Counted from the first letter of the stretch, positions 52,322 to 61,763 are shown. The stretch: DNA of 64,000 nucleotides from Pelagimonas sp. (GCA_025210455.1 JAOARQ010000059.1:1-64000), one strand, 5' to 3'. A program made the numbers and translations. The notes: a model not told the origin generated them from the letters alone.

Positions 52322-52789
52322 CTAGGGCCTGTTGGCGTCCAGCAGACCTGACAGGCGCGGATCGCGTAACAACTGCAATCTGCGCGCCGCATCCATGGCG
52401 AATTTACGGGTGATTTTGCTGCGCCGTGCGCCTGCCAGTTTGTGTTCTGGGGCGGGGCGCAGGATTTCAGCATCATAGCCGTCTGCAATAATCAGCCCCG
52501 CGTCCTGCGGTAAGACTTCGGTCGGGAAATGCGCATCGACCGCCCAGAAATAGCGGTCACACCAGGGCAGGTAGCCCTGCCATTTAGCGTCACTTTGGAA
52601 ATCAGCCAGACTGGATTTACATTCGATAATCCAGATCTCACCCTTGGCACCCACTGCGCAGACATCAACACGCAGCCCCCTGTCGGGCACAAATTCCTCA
52701 AGGGTTGCAAAGCCATGGCTGCGCAGGTGACGACAAACGCCACGCGCCAGAACTTGCCCCGGCATCATCTTTTGATCCGCATGTTCCAT
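52322..52789 (-). CDS. MmcB-like DNA repair-associated protein
   Basis: 155 aa from ATG 52789 (others upstream lack a ribosome site; the start is uncertain). Nuclease-like pattern: QVLARGVCRHLRSHGFATLEE, the RVDVCAVG strand and IIECKSSLADFQSDAKWQGY, i.e. D...E-x-K of a PD-(D/E)XK fold, as in MmcB/DUF1052 proteins required for DNA-damage response in Caulobacter. The last codons and stop (CAACAGGCCCTAG) are the same 13 bases that end the repeat element at 53308. Confidence 0.78.
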   Translation of the reverse strand: MEHADQKMMPGQVLARGVCRHLRSHGFATLEEFVPDRGLRVDVCAVGAKGEIWIIECKSSLADFQSDAKWQGYLPWCDRYFWAVDAHFPTEVLPQDAGLIIADGYDAEILRPAPEHKLAGARRSKITRKFAMDAARRLQLLRDPRLSGLLDANRP

Positions 52790-53045
52790 CCAGACACAAA
52801 AGAACATTAACAGAACATATGCAAGCCCCTTGCGCCCGCCCATTGGAAGACATAGATCCCCCCTTGGCGGGCTTCTGCCCTTTCCGTGTCACGGGTACAT
52901 TCCGGTGGCCTTAAGCAAATCCGAGGGAGCTGGCTCTGTCGTGGTCCTGGCTTCGTTACCTGGCGCCCACCTGTATATACAGGTCCTCGGGAATGCGTAA
53001 CCCACACGTCTGCGCGCGGTTCCCGCCACCTTTGCGCCCCCAAGA
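52790..53045. other. Gap upstream of mmcB, no gene seen
   Basis: Non-coding in both strands as far as I can tell. It adjoins the MITE-like element that begins at 53046. Confidence 0.4.
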
Positions 53046-53308
53046 GCCTGTTGACATTCACCCCGCGCCCCCGGCGCGAGACGAATTTTGCTCAGCGCTA
53101 GGCATTTTGACCGCCGTGATCTGGTTGATCACGAGGAAAAAATAACGCCGCGATGGGCAAAATGCGCCGCGTCTCTGTGAGATTTGGACAAAATCCACCA
53201 TCGCGGCGTTATTTTGGCTCGAAAAGGGGCCACCTTTACATCACCAAAATGCCTGACGCTGGTGGATTTTGGTCTCAAACCGGAGGCGCGGGGTGAATGT
53301 CAACAGGC
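53046..53308. mobile_element. 263-bp MITE-like palindromic element
   Basis: Perfect 24-bp terminal inverted repeats (53046-53069 with 53285-53308, GCCTGTTGACATTCACCCCG... outward to inward). Nested inverted repeats continue inside: AATAACGCCGCGATGG (53141-53156) with its complement at 53198-53213, and AGGCATTTTG (53100-53109) with CAAAATGCCT (53245-53254). No coding frame. The whole unit folds into one long imperfect hairpin. This is typical of a non-autonomous element; no transposase is in the window and no target duplication is clear. Confidence 0.82.
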
Positions 53309-53320
53309 CCTAGAAACAGC

Positions 53321-53347
53321 AAAAACCGCGCAGCGGGCTGCGCGGTT
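53321..53347 (-). terminator. Intrinsic terminator of the downstream minus-strand gene
   Basis: Perfect 10-bp stem AACCGCGCAG/CTGCGCGGTT (53324-53333 with 53338-53347), followed on the minus strand by TTTTTG. It lies 24 bases past the small membrane-protein gene stop. Confidence 0.85.
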
Positions 53348-53370
53348 GTCTTAAAGGCCTGAAGGCTGGA

Positions 53371-53706
53371 TTAGCGCTGCAGGCGCTTTTTCAGCAGAGT
53401 CTGGCTATCGTTTTCCGCAGGCACGGTCAGCGGTACCAGATCAGGTGTCATCTGGGTCTGACGCTTGCCACCACCGGGGGTATCATCATCAGACAGGCGC
53501 ATGATCGCGATGGAAAACTGCACACCGGCAAAGACGATCCCGTTGAAGATCCACAGCATCAGCACAGCGACAAAGCCCACATTGCTGGTGGAAATCAGGT
53601 GCCATAGATTGGCAACATTCAGCCAAAGCAGCAGGCCGACGAACAGCGCGGACACGCCAAAACCAATGATCACCTGCGTGATATACATCTGAATGAGACG
53701 AGGCAT
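53371..53706 (-). CDS. Small two-helix membrane protein, unknown
   Basis: 111 aa from ATG 53706 with AAGGAG upstream. Two membrane helices (about 8-30 and 42-66) and a polar C-terminus TPGGGKRQTQMTPDLVPL. Codon use matches core genes. Not recognised. It lies 112 bases after the fadJ-like gene and has its own terminator, so it may be separately transcribed. Confidence 0.68.
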   Translation of the reverse strand: MPRLIQMYITQVIIGFGVSALFVGLLLWLNVANLWHLISTSNVGFVAVLMLWIFNGIVFAGVQFSIAIMRLSDDDTPGGGKRQTQMTPDLVPLTVPAENDSQTLLKKRLQR

Positions 53707-53818
53707 TGCATAAGCTCCTTGCATTCTGGGCTCAGAATACGAGCAACGCCGCCAAGCGCAAGTCAAATTCCCGTCACAATTTGAGAGGGGGCAGATCAAT
53801 GCCCGCCCCCTGCCCGGT

Positions 53819-55876
53819 TCAACCAACCTCTGCGAGGGTCTGACCTTTTTCGAGGCAGTCCAACAGCAGCGGAGACGGGGTCCAGACCAGCGGATCGCTT
53901 GCGGCCAGCGCCTGCAAACGGTCGACGATCTGCGCCACGCCCAATGTATCCGCGTAATGCATCAGCCCGCCCCGCCAGCGGGGGAACCCATAGCCAAAGA
54001 CCAGCACCAGATCGATATCGCGGGCCGTGGCGGCGATACCTTCATGCAGGATATCCGCGGCCTCATTGATCATGGCCAGCAGCATGCGCTCCTGGATCTC
54101 TTGCGTGCTAAGGGGGGTACGGGTGATGCCCGCAGCCTGCGCCTGCGCCAGAACCAGCGCTGCGACCTCATCATCCGCTGCTTTGGTGCCCTCTGCATAG
54201 CTGTACCAGCCGCCACCGGTTTTGCGGCCCAGCTTGCCTGCCTCAACCATCTTGTCGGCGATGGGCACATAGCGGCGGTTTGGGTCGCGGGTGGCGTCCT
54301 GACGGCGGCGATTGGCAAAGGCGATATCAAGACCAGAGAGATCCTGCGCCTCATAGGGGCCCATCGCATAGCCAAAGTCAGTCATGGCGGTGTCGATATC
54401 CTGCGGCAGGGCGTGATCCATCATCACCGTATCCGCCGCTTCGCGGTAGCGCGCCAGAATGCGGTTGCCGATAAAGCCATCACAGACACCCGAAAGCACC
54501 GGGATCTTTTTCAGCTTTTTGCCAAGGGCAAATCCAGTGGCCAGCGCCTTGTCAGAAGTGGCGTCGCCCTGAACGATCTCAAGCAGCTTCATGATATGTG
54601 CGGGCGCAAAGAAATGTAGCCCGACAACGCGCGAGGGATCAGCGACGGTCTGAGCGATGTCATTGAGATCAAGGTAAGAAGTGTTTGAGGCCAAGATGGC
54701 CTCGGCGGGCAGCGCGGCTTCCAGTTTAGTAAAGACCTCGCGCTTGACCTCCAGGCTTTCAAAGGCTGCTTCGATGGCCAGTGTGGCGCTTGCTGCGGTG
54801 GTATAGTTGTCAGAAACGGCCAGTCGGGTGCGGCGATCGTGTGCTGCCGCTTCGCTGATCAAGCCACGTTTCAGGCTTTGACCGATGATCTTTTCGACAT
54901 TGTCCTGCGCCCGGGCGACGCCTTGGGCATTGGTTTCCAAAAGCGTCACATGACAGCCCGCATTCAGCAAGGCATAGGCGATGCCCGCGCCCATGGTGCC
55001 GCCACCCACAACGGCGACATGATCGGTTGCCCCGGGGATTTCGGTCAGCTGTGCCGGGGCTTTGGCCGCGCGTTCCGAAAAGAACATATGCCGCAGCGCG
55101 CGTGCCTGATCACCCACCCGCAACTCCATAAAGCTTTGGCGTTCCTCTGCCAGCCCTTCGGACATGGGGCGATCAGAGCTGGCGGCGATCAAATCGATGG
55201 CGCGTTGGGGGGCAATCTGGTGTTTTTGCTTTTTGCTGGCCAATGCGCGGGCGGCGGCGATGGCCACGTCGTCTTTGGCTGGATCAGGCAGGTCGCAGAC
55301 CCGCATGGCCCCCGCCAGCACGCCAGAATCCAGGTCTTTGGCCGCCTGTACCGGATCTGCGGCGATGGCGTCGATCAGGCCGATCTCAAGCGCTTTTTCC
55401 GCTTTCACCGGCTTGCCGGTGGGCACCAGATCAAGCGCGGCTTTCATGCCGATCAGACGCGGGGTGCGCTGGGTGCCCCCTGATCCGGGCACAATCCCAA
55501 GCCCCACTTCGGGCAGGCCAATCTGGATCGCTGGGGCCGCAATGCGATAGCGGCAGGCCAGAGCCAGTTCGCAGCCGCCCCCAAGCGCCACGCCGTTCAT
55601 CGCGGCAATCCACGGCACATCGCTGGCTTCGATCTGGGCCACCACGTCATTCAGATGCGGGGCCACGGCCGGGGCGTCAAATTCCCTGGCATCCCCTCCG
55701 GCGGCAAAGGCACGCCCGGCGCCAGTCAGAATGACCCGCTCAAGCCCCTCTTCGCCCGGTAGACGATCAAGCGCGGCCTGCAGCCCTTCACGGACCGCCA
55801 GTCCAATCGCATTCACCGGGGCATTGACCAGTTCCACAATCGCAAAAGCGCCGTCACGGCGGAAGGTTACGCTCAT
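53819..55876 (-). CDS. FadJ/FadB-like enoyl-CoA hydratase/3-hydroxyacyl-CoA dehydrogenase
   Basis: 685 aa from ATG 55876, with GGAG six bases upstream; the ATG at 55882 abuts that site. The N-terminal crotonase has GAGRAFAAGGDAREF and GGGCELALACRYRIA with LPEVGLGIVPGSGG. The dehydrogenase begins VAVVGGGTMGAGIAYALL and carries NTSYLDLNDIAQTV and GLHFFAPAHIMKLLEIV. It performs two steps of beta-oxidation, from enoyl-CoA to 3-ketoacyl-CoA. It lies downstream of an SDR on the same strand, with a terminator between. Confidence 0.94.
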   Translation of the reverse strand: MSVTFRRDGAFAIVELVNAPVNAIGLAVREGLQAALDRLPGEEGLERVILTGAGRAFAAGGDAREFDAPAVAPHLNDVVAQIEASDVPWIAAMNGVALGGGCELALACRYRIAAPAIQIGLPEVGLGIVPGSGGTQRTPRLIGMKAALDLVPTGKPVKAEKALEIGLIDAIAADPVQAAKDLDSGVLAGAMRVCDLPDPAKDDVAIAAARALASKKQKHQIAPQRAIDLIAASSDRPMSEGLAEERQSFMELRVGDQARALRHMFFSERAAKAPAQLTEIPGATDHVAVVGGGTMGAGIAYALLNAGCHVTLLETNAQGVARAQDNVEKIIGQSLKRGLISEAAAHDRRTRLAVSDNYTTAASATLAIEAAFESLEVKREVFTKLEAALPAEAILASNTSYLDLNDIAQTVADPSRVVGLHFFAPAHIMKLLEIVQGDATSDKALATGFALGKKLKKIPVLSGVCDGFIGNRILARYREAADTVMMDHALPQDIDTAMTDFGYAMGPYEAQDLSGLDIAFANRRRQDATRDPNRRYVPIADKMVEAGKLGRKTGGGWYSYAEGTKAADDEVAALVLAQAQAAGITRTPLSTQEIQERMLLAMINEAADILHEGIAATARDIDLVLVFGYGFPRWRGGLMHYADTLGVAQIVDRLQALAASDPLVWTPSPLLLDCLEKGQTLAEVG

Positions 55877-55901
55877 TTTCATCTCCTGGGTTGGATCAAA
55901 A

Positions 55902-55926
55902 GAAAAGGCCCGGTCTGTGCCGGGCC
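55902..55926 (-). terminator. Terminator between the SDR and fadJ-like genes
   Basis: GGCCCGG/CCGGGCC stem (55907-55913 with 55920-55926) followed on the minus strand by TTTTCTTTTG. It would partly end the SDR transcript, so the downstream gene may have its own promoter or depend on read-through. Confidence 0.75.
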
Positions 55927-55936
55927 GGGATCAGGG

Positions 55937-56698
55937 TTAGCGCTGCGGCAGGCGCACGGCCCCGTCAACGCGAATGGTTTCCCCGTTCAGATAGGGATTG
56001 GCGATGATCTGCGTTGCCATCAGCGCATATTCCGCCGGCATCCCCAGACGGTGGGGGAACGGAATATTGGCCACGATGCCTGCGGTGGTTTCCTCGGGCA
56101 GACCTTCCATCATCGGCGTGTTGAATAGACCCGGCGCAATCGCCATGACGCGCACGCCCTGTTTGGCCATTTCGCGCGCGGCGGGCAGGCACATTGAGGC
56201 AATCGCCCCCTTTGACGCGGCATAGGCGGTCTGACCAAACTGACCATCCTGAAAGGCGATAGAGGCGGTGTTGATCACCACGCCACGTTCACCTGTGTCC
56301 AGTGCCTCTTGTTCCATCATCTGACGGGCGGCGTGGGACATGACATAGTAGGTGCCAAAGAGGTTCACCTTGAGAACCTTTTCGAACAGATCAGTCGACA
56401 GCTTGCCTTCGCGGCCCACGATACGGGCGGCCCAGCCCAGACCGGCGCAGTTCACCGCGATGCGGGCGCCGCCCAGCTGTGCTTTGATCGTGTCAAAGGC
56501 GGCGGCAACCGAAGCTTCATCACTGACATCGGTTTTGATCGCCAGAGCGCCGATCTCGGTGGCGACGGATTGCGCGCGGTCTTCATCGAAATCGAGAATG
56601 GCAACCCGCGCCCCATCCGCTGCAAATCTGCGTGCGGTGGCTTCGCCCAGACCGCTTGCGCCGCCTGTAACAACGGCAACCTTACCTGAAATGTCCAT
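55937..56698 (-). CDS. 3-hydroxyacyl-CoA dehydrogenase-like SDR
   Basis: 253 aa from ATG 56698 (GGAGG region upstream; the open frame to 56806 is not family-like). NAD motif TGGASGLGEATARRF, NCAG, catalytic YAASK and the terminal NGETIRVDGAVRLPQR are intact. It resembles type II 3-hydroxyacyl-CoA dehydrogenases (HSD17B10-like). Beside the fadJ-like gene it likely works in beta-oxidation or branched-chain acid degradation. Confidence 0.88.
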   Translation of the reverse strand: MDISGKVAVVTGGASGLGEATARRFAADGARVAILDFDEDRAQSVATEIGALAIKTDVSDEASVAAAFDTIKAQLGGARIAVNCAGLGWAARIVGREGKLSTDLFEKVLKVNLFGTYYVMSHAARQMMEQEALDTGERGVVINTASIAFQDGQFGQTAYAASKGAIASMCLPAAREMAKQGVRVMAIAPGLFNTPMMEGLPEETTAGIVANIPFPHRLGMPAEYALMATQIIANPYLNGETIRVDGAVRLPQR

Positions 56699-56874
56699 AA
56701 ATCTTTCCTCCGGTTTTGGGCGGGGTGGCCCAAGTCTTTTGCGGCTTCGCCTGAAGTTGCAAAGCCTCCTCTCCCGTTTGGGATATCCATAATGCAGTTG
56801 CAGCATCAGCGCACGGGGCGATTTGCGTAAAATCGCCCCCCGACTGTTTTTGTACTGTTCAGGTCATGGTCGGA

Positions 56875-58188
56875 TCAGGGCACCAGGAACAGGGTGATCG
56901 CCGGAAAGGCCACCAACAGGACCACGCGCAGCAGATCTGACACCACGTAGTAGATCACCGCGCGATAGGTATCGACCATCGGGGTTTCAGGATCCATGGC
57001 GTTGATCACAAAGAGATTCATCCCAACAGGCGGGGTAATCAACCCCACTTCGACCACGATCAGCACCAGAATACCAAACCAGATCGCCACATGTTCAGCG
57101 GACATGCCGAAATCAAGCGCTGTGATCACCGGGAAGAAGATCGGGATGGTCAGCAGGATCATCGACAGGCTGTCCATGAAGCAGCCCAGCAGCAGATAAA
57201 TGACAAGGATCACCGCCAGAACCGTGATCGGTGCCAGCCCCAGATCCACCACCCAAGCAGAGAGTTCCTGCGGCACGCGGGTGCGGGCGAGGAACAGGTT
57301 ATAAAAGGCCGCGCCAAAGACGATAAAAAAGATCATCGCGGTGGATCGGGCCGTGTCGGTGAAACTGTCGATCAGGGTTTTGAAGGTCAGACCGCCGTTG
57401 ACAAAGGCGATGATGCCCGTGCCCAGCGCGCCGACGGCTGCGCCTTCGGTCGGGGTGAAGATGCCGCCATAAATGCCGCCCACAACTGCGATAAAGACGG
57501 TCAGTACCGGCCAGACATCAAACAGCAGCTTAAAGCGCTGGGTCATCGGGATTGGCTGGCGCACGCCCGCGCTGTCAGGGTTCATGCGCACATAGATCGA
57601 AACAGCCAGCATATAGCCAACGGCCGCCAGAATGCCGGGGATAAAGGCCGCGAGAAACAGTTTGGCGATGTTCTGTTCGGTGAGGATCGCATAGATCACC
57701 AGCACCACAGAGGGGGGGATCAGGATGCCCAGCGTGCCGCCAGCGGCCAGTGTTGCTGTGGAAAAACCGCCCTTGTAGCCGTATTCTTTCAGTTCAGGCA
57801 GGGCGACGCGGCTCATGGTGGCGGCTGTGGCCAGCGACGACCCGCAGATCGCGCCAAAGCCTGCGCAGGCGCCAATGGCCGCCATGGCCACCCCCCCACG
57901 GCGGTGGCCCAGAAAGCCTTCGGCGGCTTTGAACAGCGCCTGGCTCATGCCACCCAGCGTCGCGAAATAGCCCATCAACAGGAACATGGGCACGATAGAC
58001 AGCGAATAGTTTGAGAAGGTGGTGTAGGTCAGATCTTTGAGCTGCGCCATGGGCAGGCGAGTGCTGCCCATCACCAGCGCAAAGCCGCCAAAGCCGGTCA
58101 GAAACATCGACAGGCCGATAGGCACACGCAGAAATATCAGCCCCAGCAGGAAGGGGAACGAATAGATGCCGATTTCAAGGTTGGTCAA
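56875..58188 (-). CDS. dctM: TRAP transporter large permease (DctM)
   Basis: 437 aa, about twelve membrane helices. It has the TRAP-large features AAIGACAGFGAICGSSLATAATM and LAAGGTLGILIPPSVVLVIYA, plus GMSAEHVAIWFGILVLIVVEVGLITPPVGMNL near the end. It is the Na+-driven permease of a tripartite uptake system, probably for a carboxylic acid. Its start overlaps the DctQ stop by four bases (ATGA). Confidence 0.95.
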   Translation of the reverse strand: MTNLEIGIYSFPFLLGLIFLRVPIGLSMFLTGFGGFALVMGSTRLPMAQLKDLTYTTFSNYSLSIVPMFLLMGYFATLGGMSQALFKAAEGFLGHRRGGVAMAAIGACAGFGAICGSSLATAATMSRVALPELKEYGYKGGFSTATLAAGGTLGILIPPSVVLVIYAILTEQNIAKLFLAAFIPGILAAVGYMLAVSIYVRMNPDSAGVRQPIPMTQRFKLLFDVWPVLTVFIAVVGGIYGGIFTPTEGAAVGALGTGIIAFVNGGLTFKTLIDSFTDTARSTAMIFFIVFGAAFYNLFLARTRVPQELSAWVVDLGLAPITVLAVILVIYLLLGCFMDSLSMILLTIPIFFPVITALDFGMSAEHVAIWFGILVLIVVEVGLITPPVGMNLFVINAMDPETPMVDTYRAVIYYVVSDLLRVVLLVAFPAITLFLVP

Positions 58189-58778
58189 TGGTTCGCTCCT
58201 GCGGCGTTTTGGATGATGACCCGTCCGGTGAGGGTTTCAATGATACGGATAAGGGCGACATAGACCGCAGCGACCGCCGCGACAGTCGCGCCAAACAGGC
58301 TGGCCGCATAGGCCCACCACAAAGGGAACCCCAGCAGCATGGTGGTCTGCCCCGAGCGCAGCTTGCGCGCCATGCCTTCGTTCAGCTGCATGGCAATCAC
58401 CACCAACGCCACGGCAAAAAGAACCGCAATGATCACATCCAGCGCCCTGTTCATCGGGCGCGGGTACATCGGGGTAAAGATGTCCACGCAGGCGTGACCA
58501 TAGGAGATCTGGCAAAAGGGCAGAAAGGCGAAGATGCAAAAGGCCATGCCCGCCTGCACCATTTCGAAATCGCCGCGCACCGCGCCGACCCCCGCGTCAA
58601 TCAACCATTGCGCCAGCCCCGGCAGAATGCCCGCATCCACAGCGGAATAAAGGACCGAATTGGCTGCGCGCCCAATGATCGATATACAAACGATCAAGAT
58701 TAGAAGCGTCAGAACCGCCCCCCCCAGCACCGCCATCAGACGTGCGAGATTGGCCACTACGGCGTGGATCCTTTGCAT
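58185..58778 (-). CDS. dctQ: TRAP transporter small permease (DctQ)
   Basis: 197 aa with four predicted membrane helices (about 12-35, 60-82, 100-122, 145-170). It has the DctQ-type spacing and the conserved FCIFAFLPFCQISYGHACVDI segment. It holds the large permease and binding protein together. It overlaps dctM and follows dctP by 65 bases. Confidence 0.9.
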   Translation of the reverse strand: MQRIHAVVANLARLMAVLGGAVLTLLILIVCISIIGRAANSVLYSAVDAGILPGLAQWLIDAGVGAVRGDFEMVQAGMAFCIFAFLPFCQISYGHACVDIFTPMYPRPMNRALDVIIAVLFAVALVVIAMQLNEGMARKLRSGQTTMLLGFPLWWAYAASLFGATVAAVAAVYVALIRIIETLTGRVIIQNAAGANH

Positions 58779-58843
58779 GGATGCCCCCCAAATTCAGAAA
58801 AGGAGAGGCCACGCACCCACTGCGCGGCCCCTGCCCGTTTGGA

Positions 58844-59884
58844 TTACTGCTGTGCTTTATACTCAGCCATCAGGGCTTTGGCTTCGTCAATCAGCGCCTG
58901 ACCGTCGATGCCTTTGCCTTTCATTTCCTCAACCCAAGAGGAATAGATCGGGGATACGATTTCGCTCCATTCTTTGGCCTGTGCCTCAGAAACGGTTACG
59001 ATCTGGTTGCCCGCTGCCACCGCTGCTTCACGCGCCGGGCCATCGCTGTCGGCCTGAGTGCCGCCGGCAAAGACCGAGAATTCCAGACCGGAATTGTCGT
59101 CGATCACCTTTTGCAGATCTTCCGGCAGGCTTTCATAACGGTCTTTGTTCATCGCCAGAACGAAGGTCATGGTGTAAAGCGCGTTACCGTTGAATTCAGT
59201 GTGGTTTTTCACCAGCTCAGGGATTTTCAGCGCGCCAGTCACTTCCCATGGGATGGTGGTGCCGTCGATCACGCCTTTGGACAGCGCTTCTGGGATGGCC
59301 GGAACCGGCATACCGATGGGCTCTGCGCCGACGCGGGTCAGCAGATCGTTCACCATGCGCGAACCGCCACGGATCTTCATGCCGGTCAGGTCAGCAGGTG
59401 TCGAAACCGGTTTGGAGGTGTGGAACATGCCGGGGCCGTGCACCCAGGTGCCCAGAATTTCAACATCTGCGAACTGGGTGTCTTTCATGCCGCTTTCGAA
59501 CATTTTCCAATAGGCGTATGAGGCAGCACGCGCATCATCCACCATAAAGGGCAGTTCGAACACCTCGGTCGACGGGTAACGGCCGGGGGTATAGCCCACA
59601 ACGGTCCAGACGATATCTGCAACGCCGTCAATGGCCTGGTCCATCAGCTCTGGGGGTTTGCCGCCCAGCTGCATCGAGGGGTAGCGTTCGATCTCGATCC
59701 GACCGTTTGACGCCTCTTCGACCTTGTCCGCCCAGACATCCAGGATCAGCTTTGGTACATTGGCCTGTGCTGGCAGGAACTGGTGCAGGGTCAGGGTGAC
59801 GTCTGCTGCCCAGGCACCGGTGGCCGAAAGCGCGGCCATCATGGCACCGCCTGCAACGCCCAGAAGAGTTCTACGTGTGGTCAT
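58844..59884 (-). CDS. dctP: TRAP transporter substrate-binding protein (DctP)
   Basis: 346 aa from ATG 59884. A signal peptide with RR (MTTRRTLLGVAGGA) ending GAWAAD suggests Tat or Sec export. The DctP fold shows LHQFLPAQANVPKLILDVWADKV, ADLTGMKIRGGSRMVNDLL (substrate-binding Arg region) and IPEALSKGVIDG. It binds an organic acid in the periplasm. First gene of a dctP-Q-M operon. A 686-bp upstream gap holds a terminator facing it. Confidence 0.94.
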   Translation of the reverse strand: MTTRRTLLGVAGGAMMAALSATGAWAADVTLTLHQFLPAQANVPKLILDVWADKVEEASNGRIEIERYPSMQLGGKPPELMDQAIDGVADIVWTVVGYTPGRYPSTEVFELPFMVDDARAASYAYWKMFESGMKDTQFADVEILGTWVHGPGMFHTSKPVSTPADLTGMKIRGGSRMVNDLLTRVGAEPIGMPVPAIPEALSKGVIDGTTIPWEVTGALKIPELVKNHTEFNGNALYTMTFVLAMNKDRYESLPEDLQKVIDDNSGLEFSVFAGGTQADSDGPAREAAVAAGNQIVTVSEAQAKEWSEIVSPIYSSWVEEMKGKGIDGQALIDEAKALMAEYKAQQ

Positions 59885-60571
59885 ATCTATCCTCCCTAGA
59901 TAGGTTGTCCCCGCGGGGAAATCGTGGTTTTGGCCAGTCGGCCCAAAGGCCGATCTGTTGCGTCGTGCATGTGGAAAAGACTGATCTGAAAGGCACGCGC
60001 CTGATGTGCGGCCCTGGTGATCCTCCCGTGTCTCCTCCTTCAGACGCCAACCCATGTGGCGGCCCCTGATCCCGTTATTGCCCTGCAAAGCGACAAACGC
60101 AATTCACATCGCAAAGGAACGATCTTTGCCCGATGTGACATTTGACGGGCTGCAGCGCAAAATCGTTTCATTTGCAACCTTTTTCACGCAAGTTTTTTCC
60201 CAAGACAAGCCTTTTCAGTCCCTTAGCGACAAAAAAACCTGACCATGCGGTCAGGAGTGTTGCGAAACAGCGGTTTAGCGGCAGCACTGCCCTGCGTCGA
60301 ACTGGACCAAGGCTGGCGATGATCGCCTAAAACGAGAGTGAGATGCGCTGTATATTCGCAAATAGGGCGAGGCGGTGAATCACCTTCATAGGCTTGCTCA
60401 TGCTTTGTTCAGCCCCGGTTAACGCTGGATTTCACGGGGCACAAAGCATGCACAACCTATGCACAATCCATGCGCATGGCGGTGCACCCGTCCCAATGGT
60501 TAATGACAAAATGAAACCCTTTCTTTTGGATCAGACCTGTGAAACAAAAAGAGAACAAAGAGAGGGATCCC
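59885..60571. other. Long gap between divergent genes
   Basis: No protein gene seen. It must contain the promoters of dctP and of the YcaQ-like gene. A strong terminator pointing along the minus strand sits at 60231-60255, about 350 bases before dctP, so a minus-strand transcript starts somewhere right of it. A small RNA or an attenuated leader would fit. Confidence 0.5.
60231..60255 (-). terminator. Intrinsic terminator with no gene in front of it
   Basis: Perfect 7-bp stem CCTGACC-ATGC-GGTCAGG (60238-60255), followed on the minus strand by TTTTTTTG. The only sequence it could terminate on that strand is the 300 bases to its right, which has no protein gene. In that stretch a TATACA-like -10 candidate lies near 60350. 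Confidence 0.8.
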
Positions 60572-61735
60572 ATGGCGCATCTACGTATTGATAACCCGAC
60601 TGCCCGGGCCTTGTGGCTGACAAGCCATGGTCTGGCGCAGACACCCACCGGGCCACTGGATGTGCTGAAGATGATCGAGCATCTGGGCTTTGTGCAGCTG
60701 GACACCATTCAGGTGGTGTCGCGGGCGCATCATCATATTCTCTGGAGCCGCAATCAGAACTACCGCGAACCGATGCTGGACCCGATGTTGCGGCACAAGC
60801 GGCAGGTGTTTGAACATTACACCCATGATGCCTCGGTGCTGCCTATGTCGTTTCTGCCCATGTGGCAGCGTCAGTTTCGTCGCAAGAAAGCCGAGGTGGG
60901 GCGGTCAAACTGGTTTGGCAAACATCTGGATCCCGATCTGATCGCCGAAGTCACGCGGCGTGTGCGCGAAGAAGGGCCGCTGTCGACACAGGCTTTTGAC
61001 ACCAAGGTGAAAGGGGACAAGGCGATGTGGGCGCGGCCTCCGCATAAGATGGTCCTGGATTACCTATGGTATGCGGGCGAGCTGGCGACATCACACCGCG
61101 AGGGGTTTACCAAATTCTACGATCTGGCTGAACGGGTCTTTCCGCAGGATCTGCCAGAGCTGTCAGATGAGGCGCAGATTGATGGGCTGTGTACAGCCGC
61201 GTTAGAGCGGATCGGCTTTGGCACCCTGCCCGAGATCCGCAAGTTCTGGGAGGCCTGTGAGGTGGCCGAGGTCAAGGCCTGGGCCGAGCGCGCGCAGCCG
61301 ATTGAAGTTGAGGTGCAGGGCGCCGATGGCAGCTGGACACAGGCCCTGGCCTGCCCGGATATCGAGGCCCGGATCAACGCGCTGAAAACGCCCACCACGC
61401 GGTTGCGCATCCTGAACCCTTTCGATCCCGCCATCCGCGACCGCCCCCGCATCGCCCGACTGTTTGGCTTTGACTACACCGTCGAGATGTTCGTGCCTGC
61501 GGCGAAACGCAAATGGGGCTATTACGTCTATCCGCTGCTGGAGGGGAACCGCTTTGTCGGCCGGATCGAAGCCAAAGGCGATCGCAAAACCGGCGTTCTG
61601 ACCCTGTCGCGCTATTGGACCGAGAACCAACGGCTGAACACCCCCAAACGCGAGGCCAAGCTAGAGGCGGAACTGCAAAGGTTTGCCAAACTGGCGGGGT
61701 TGGAACGGGTGGAGTGGGCAACAGAAGCAGTTTAA
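60572..61735 (+). CDS. YcaQ-like winged-helix protein (putative DNA glycosylase)
   Basis: 387 aa from ATG 60572 with GAGAGGGA upstream. It matches the YcaQ/AlkX winged-helix pattern: LGFVQLDTIQVVSRAHHHILWSR (about 39-61) with the Gln-x-Asp active-site signature, RRVREEGPLSTQAF as a wHTH, and LNPFDPAIRDRPRIARLFGFDYTVEMFVP later. Family members excise alkylated bases and unhook interstrand cross-links. It stands alone, followed by a HEPN-like gene. Confidence 0.87.
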   Translation: MAHLRIDNPTARALWLTSHGLAQTPTGPLDVLKMIEHLGFVQLDTIQVVSRAHHHILWSRNQNYREPMLDPMLRHKRQVFEHYTHDASVLPMSFLPMWQRQFRRKKAEVGRSNWFGKHLDPDLIAEVTRRVREEGPLSTQAFDTKVKGDKAMWARPPHKMVLDYLWYAGELATSHREGFTKFYDLAERVFPQDLPELSDEAQIDGLCTAALERIGFGTLPEIRKFWEACEVAEVKAWAERAQPIEVEVQGADGSWTQALACPDIEARINALKTPTTRLRILNPFDPAIRDRPRIARLFGFDYTVEMFVPAAKRKWGYYVYPLLEGNRFVGRIEAKGDRKTGVLTLSRYWTENQRLNTPKREAKLEAELQRFAKLAGLERVEWATEAV

Positions 61736-61763
61736 AATCCCCCCAAAAGATCAACACATTTAC

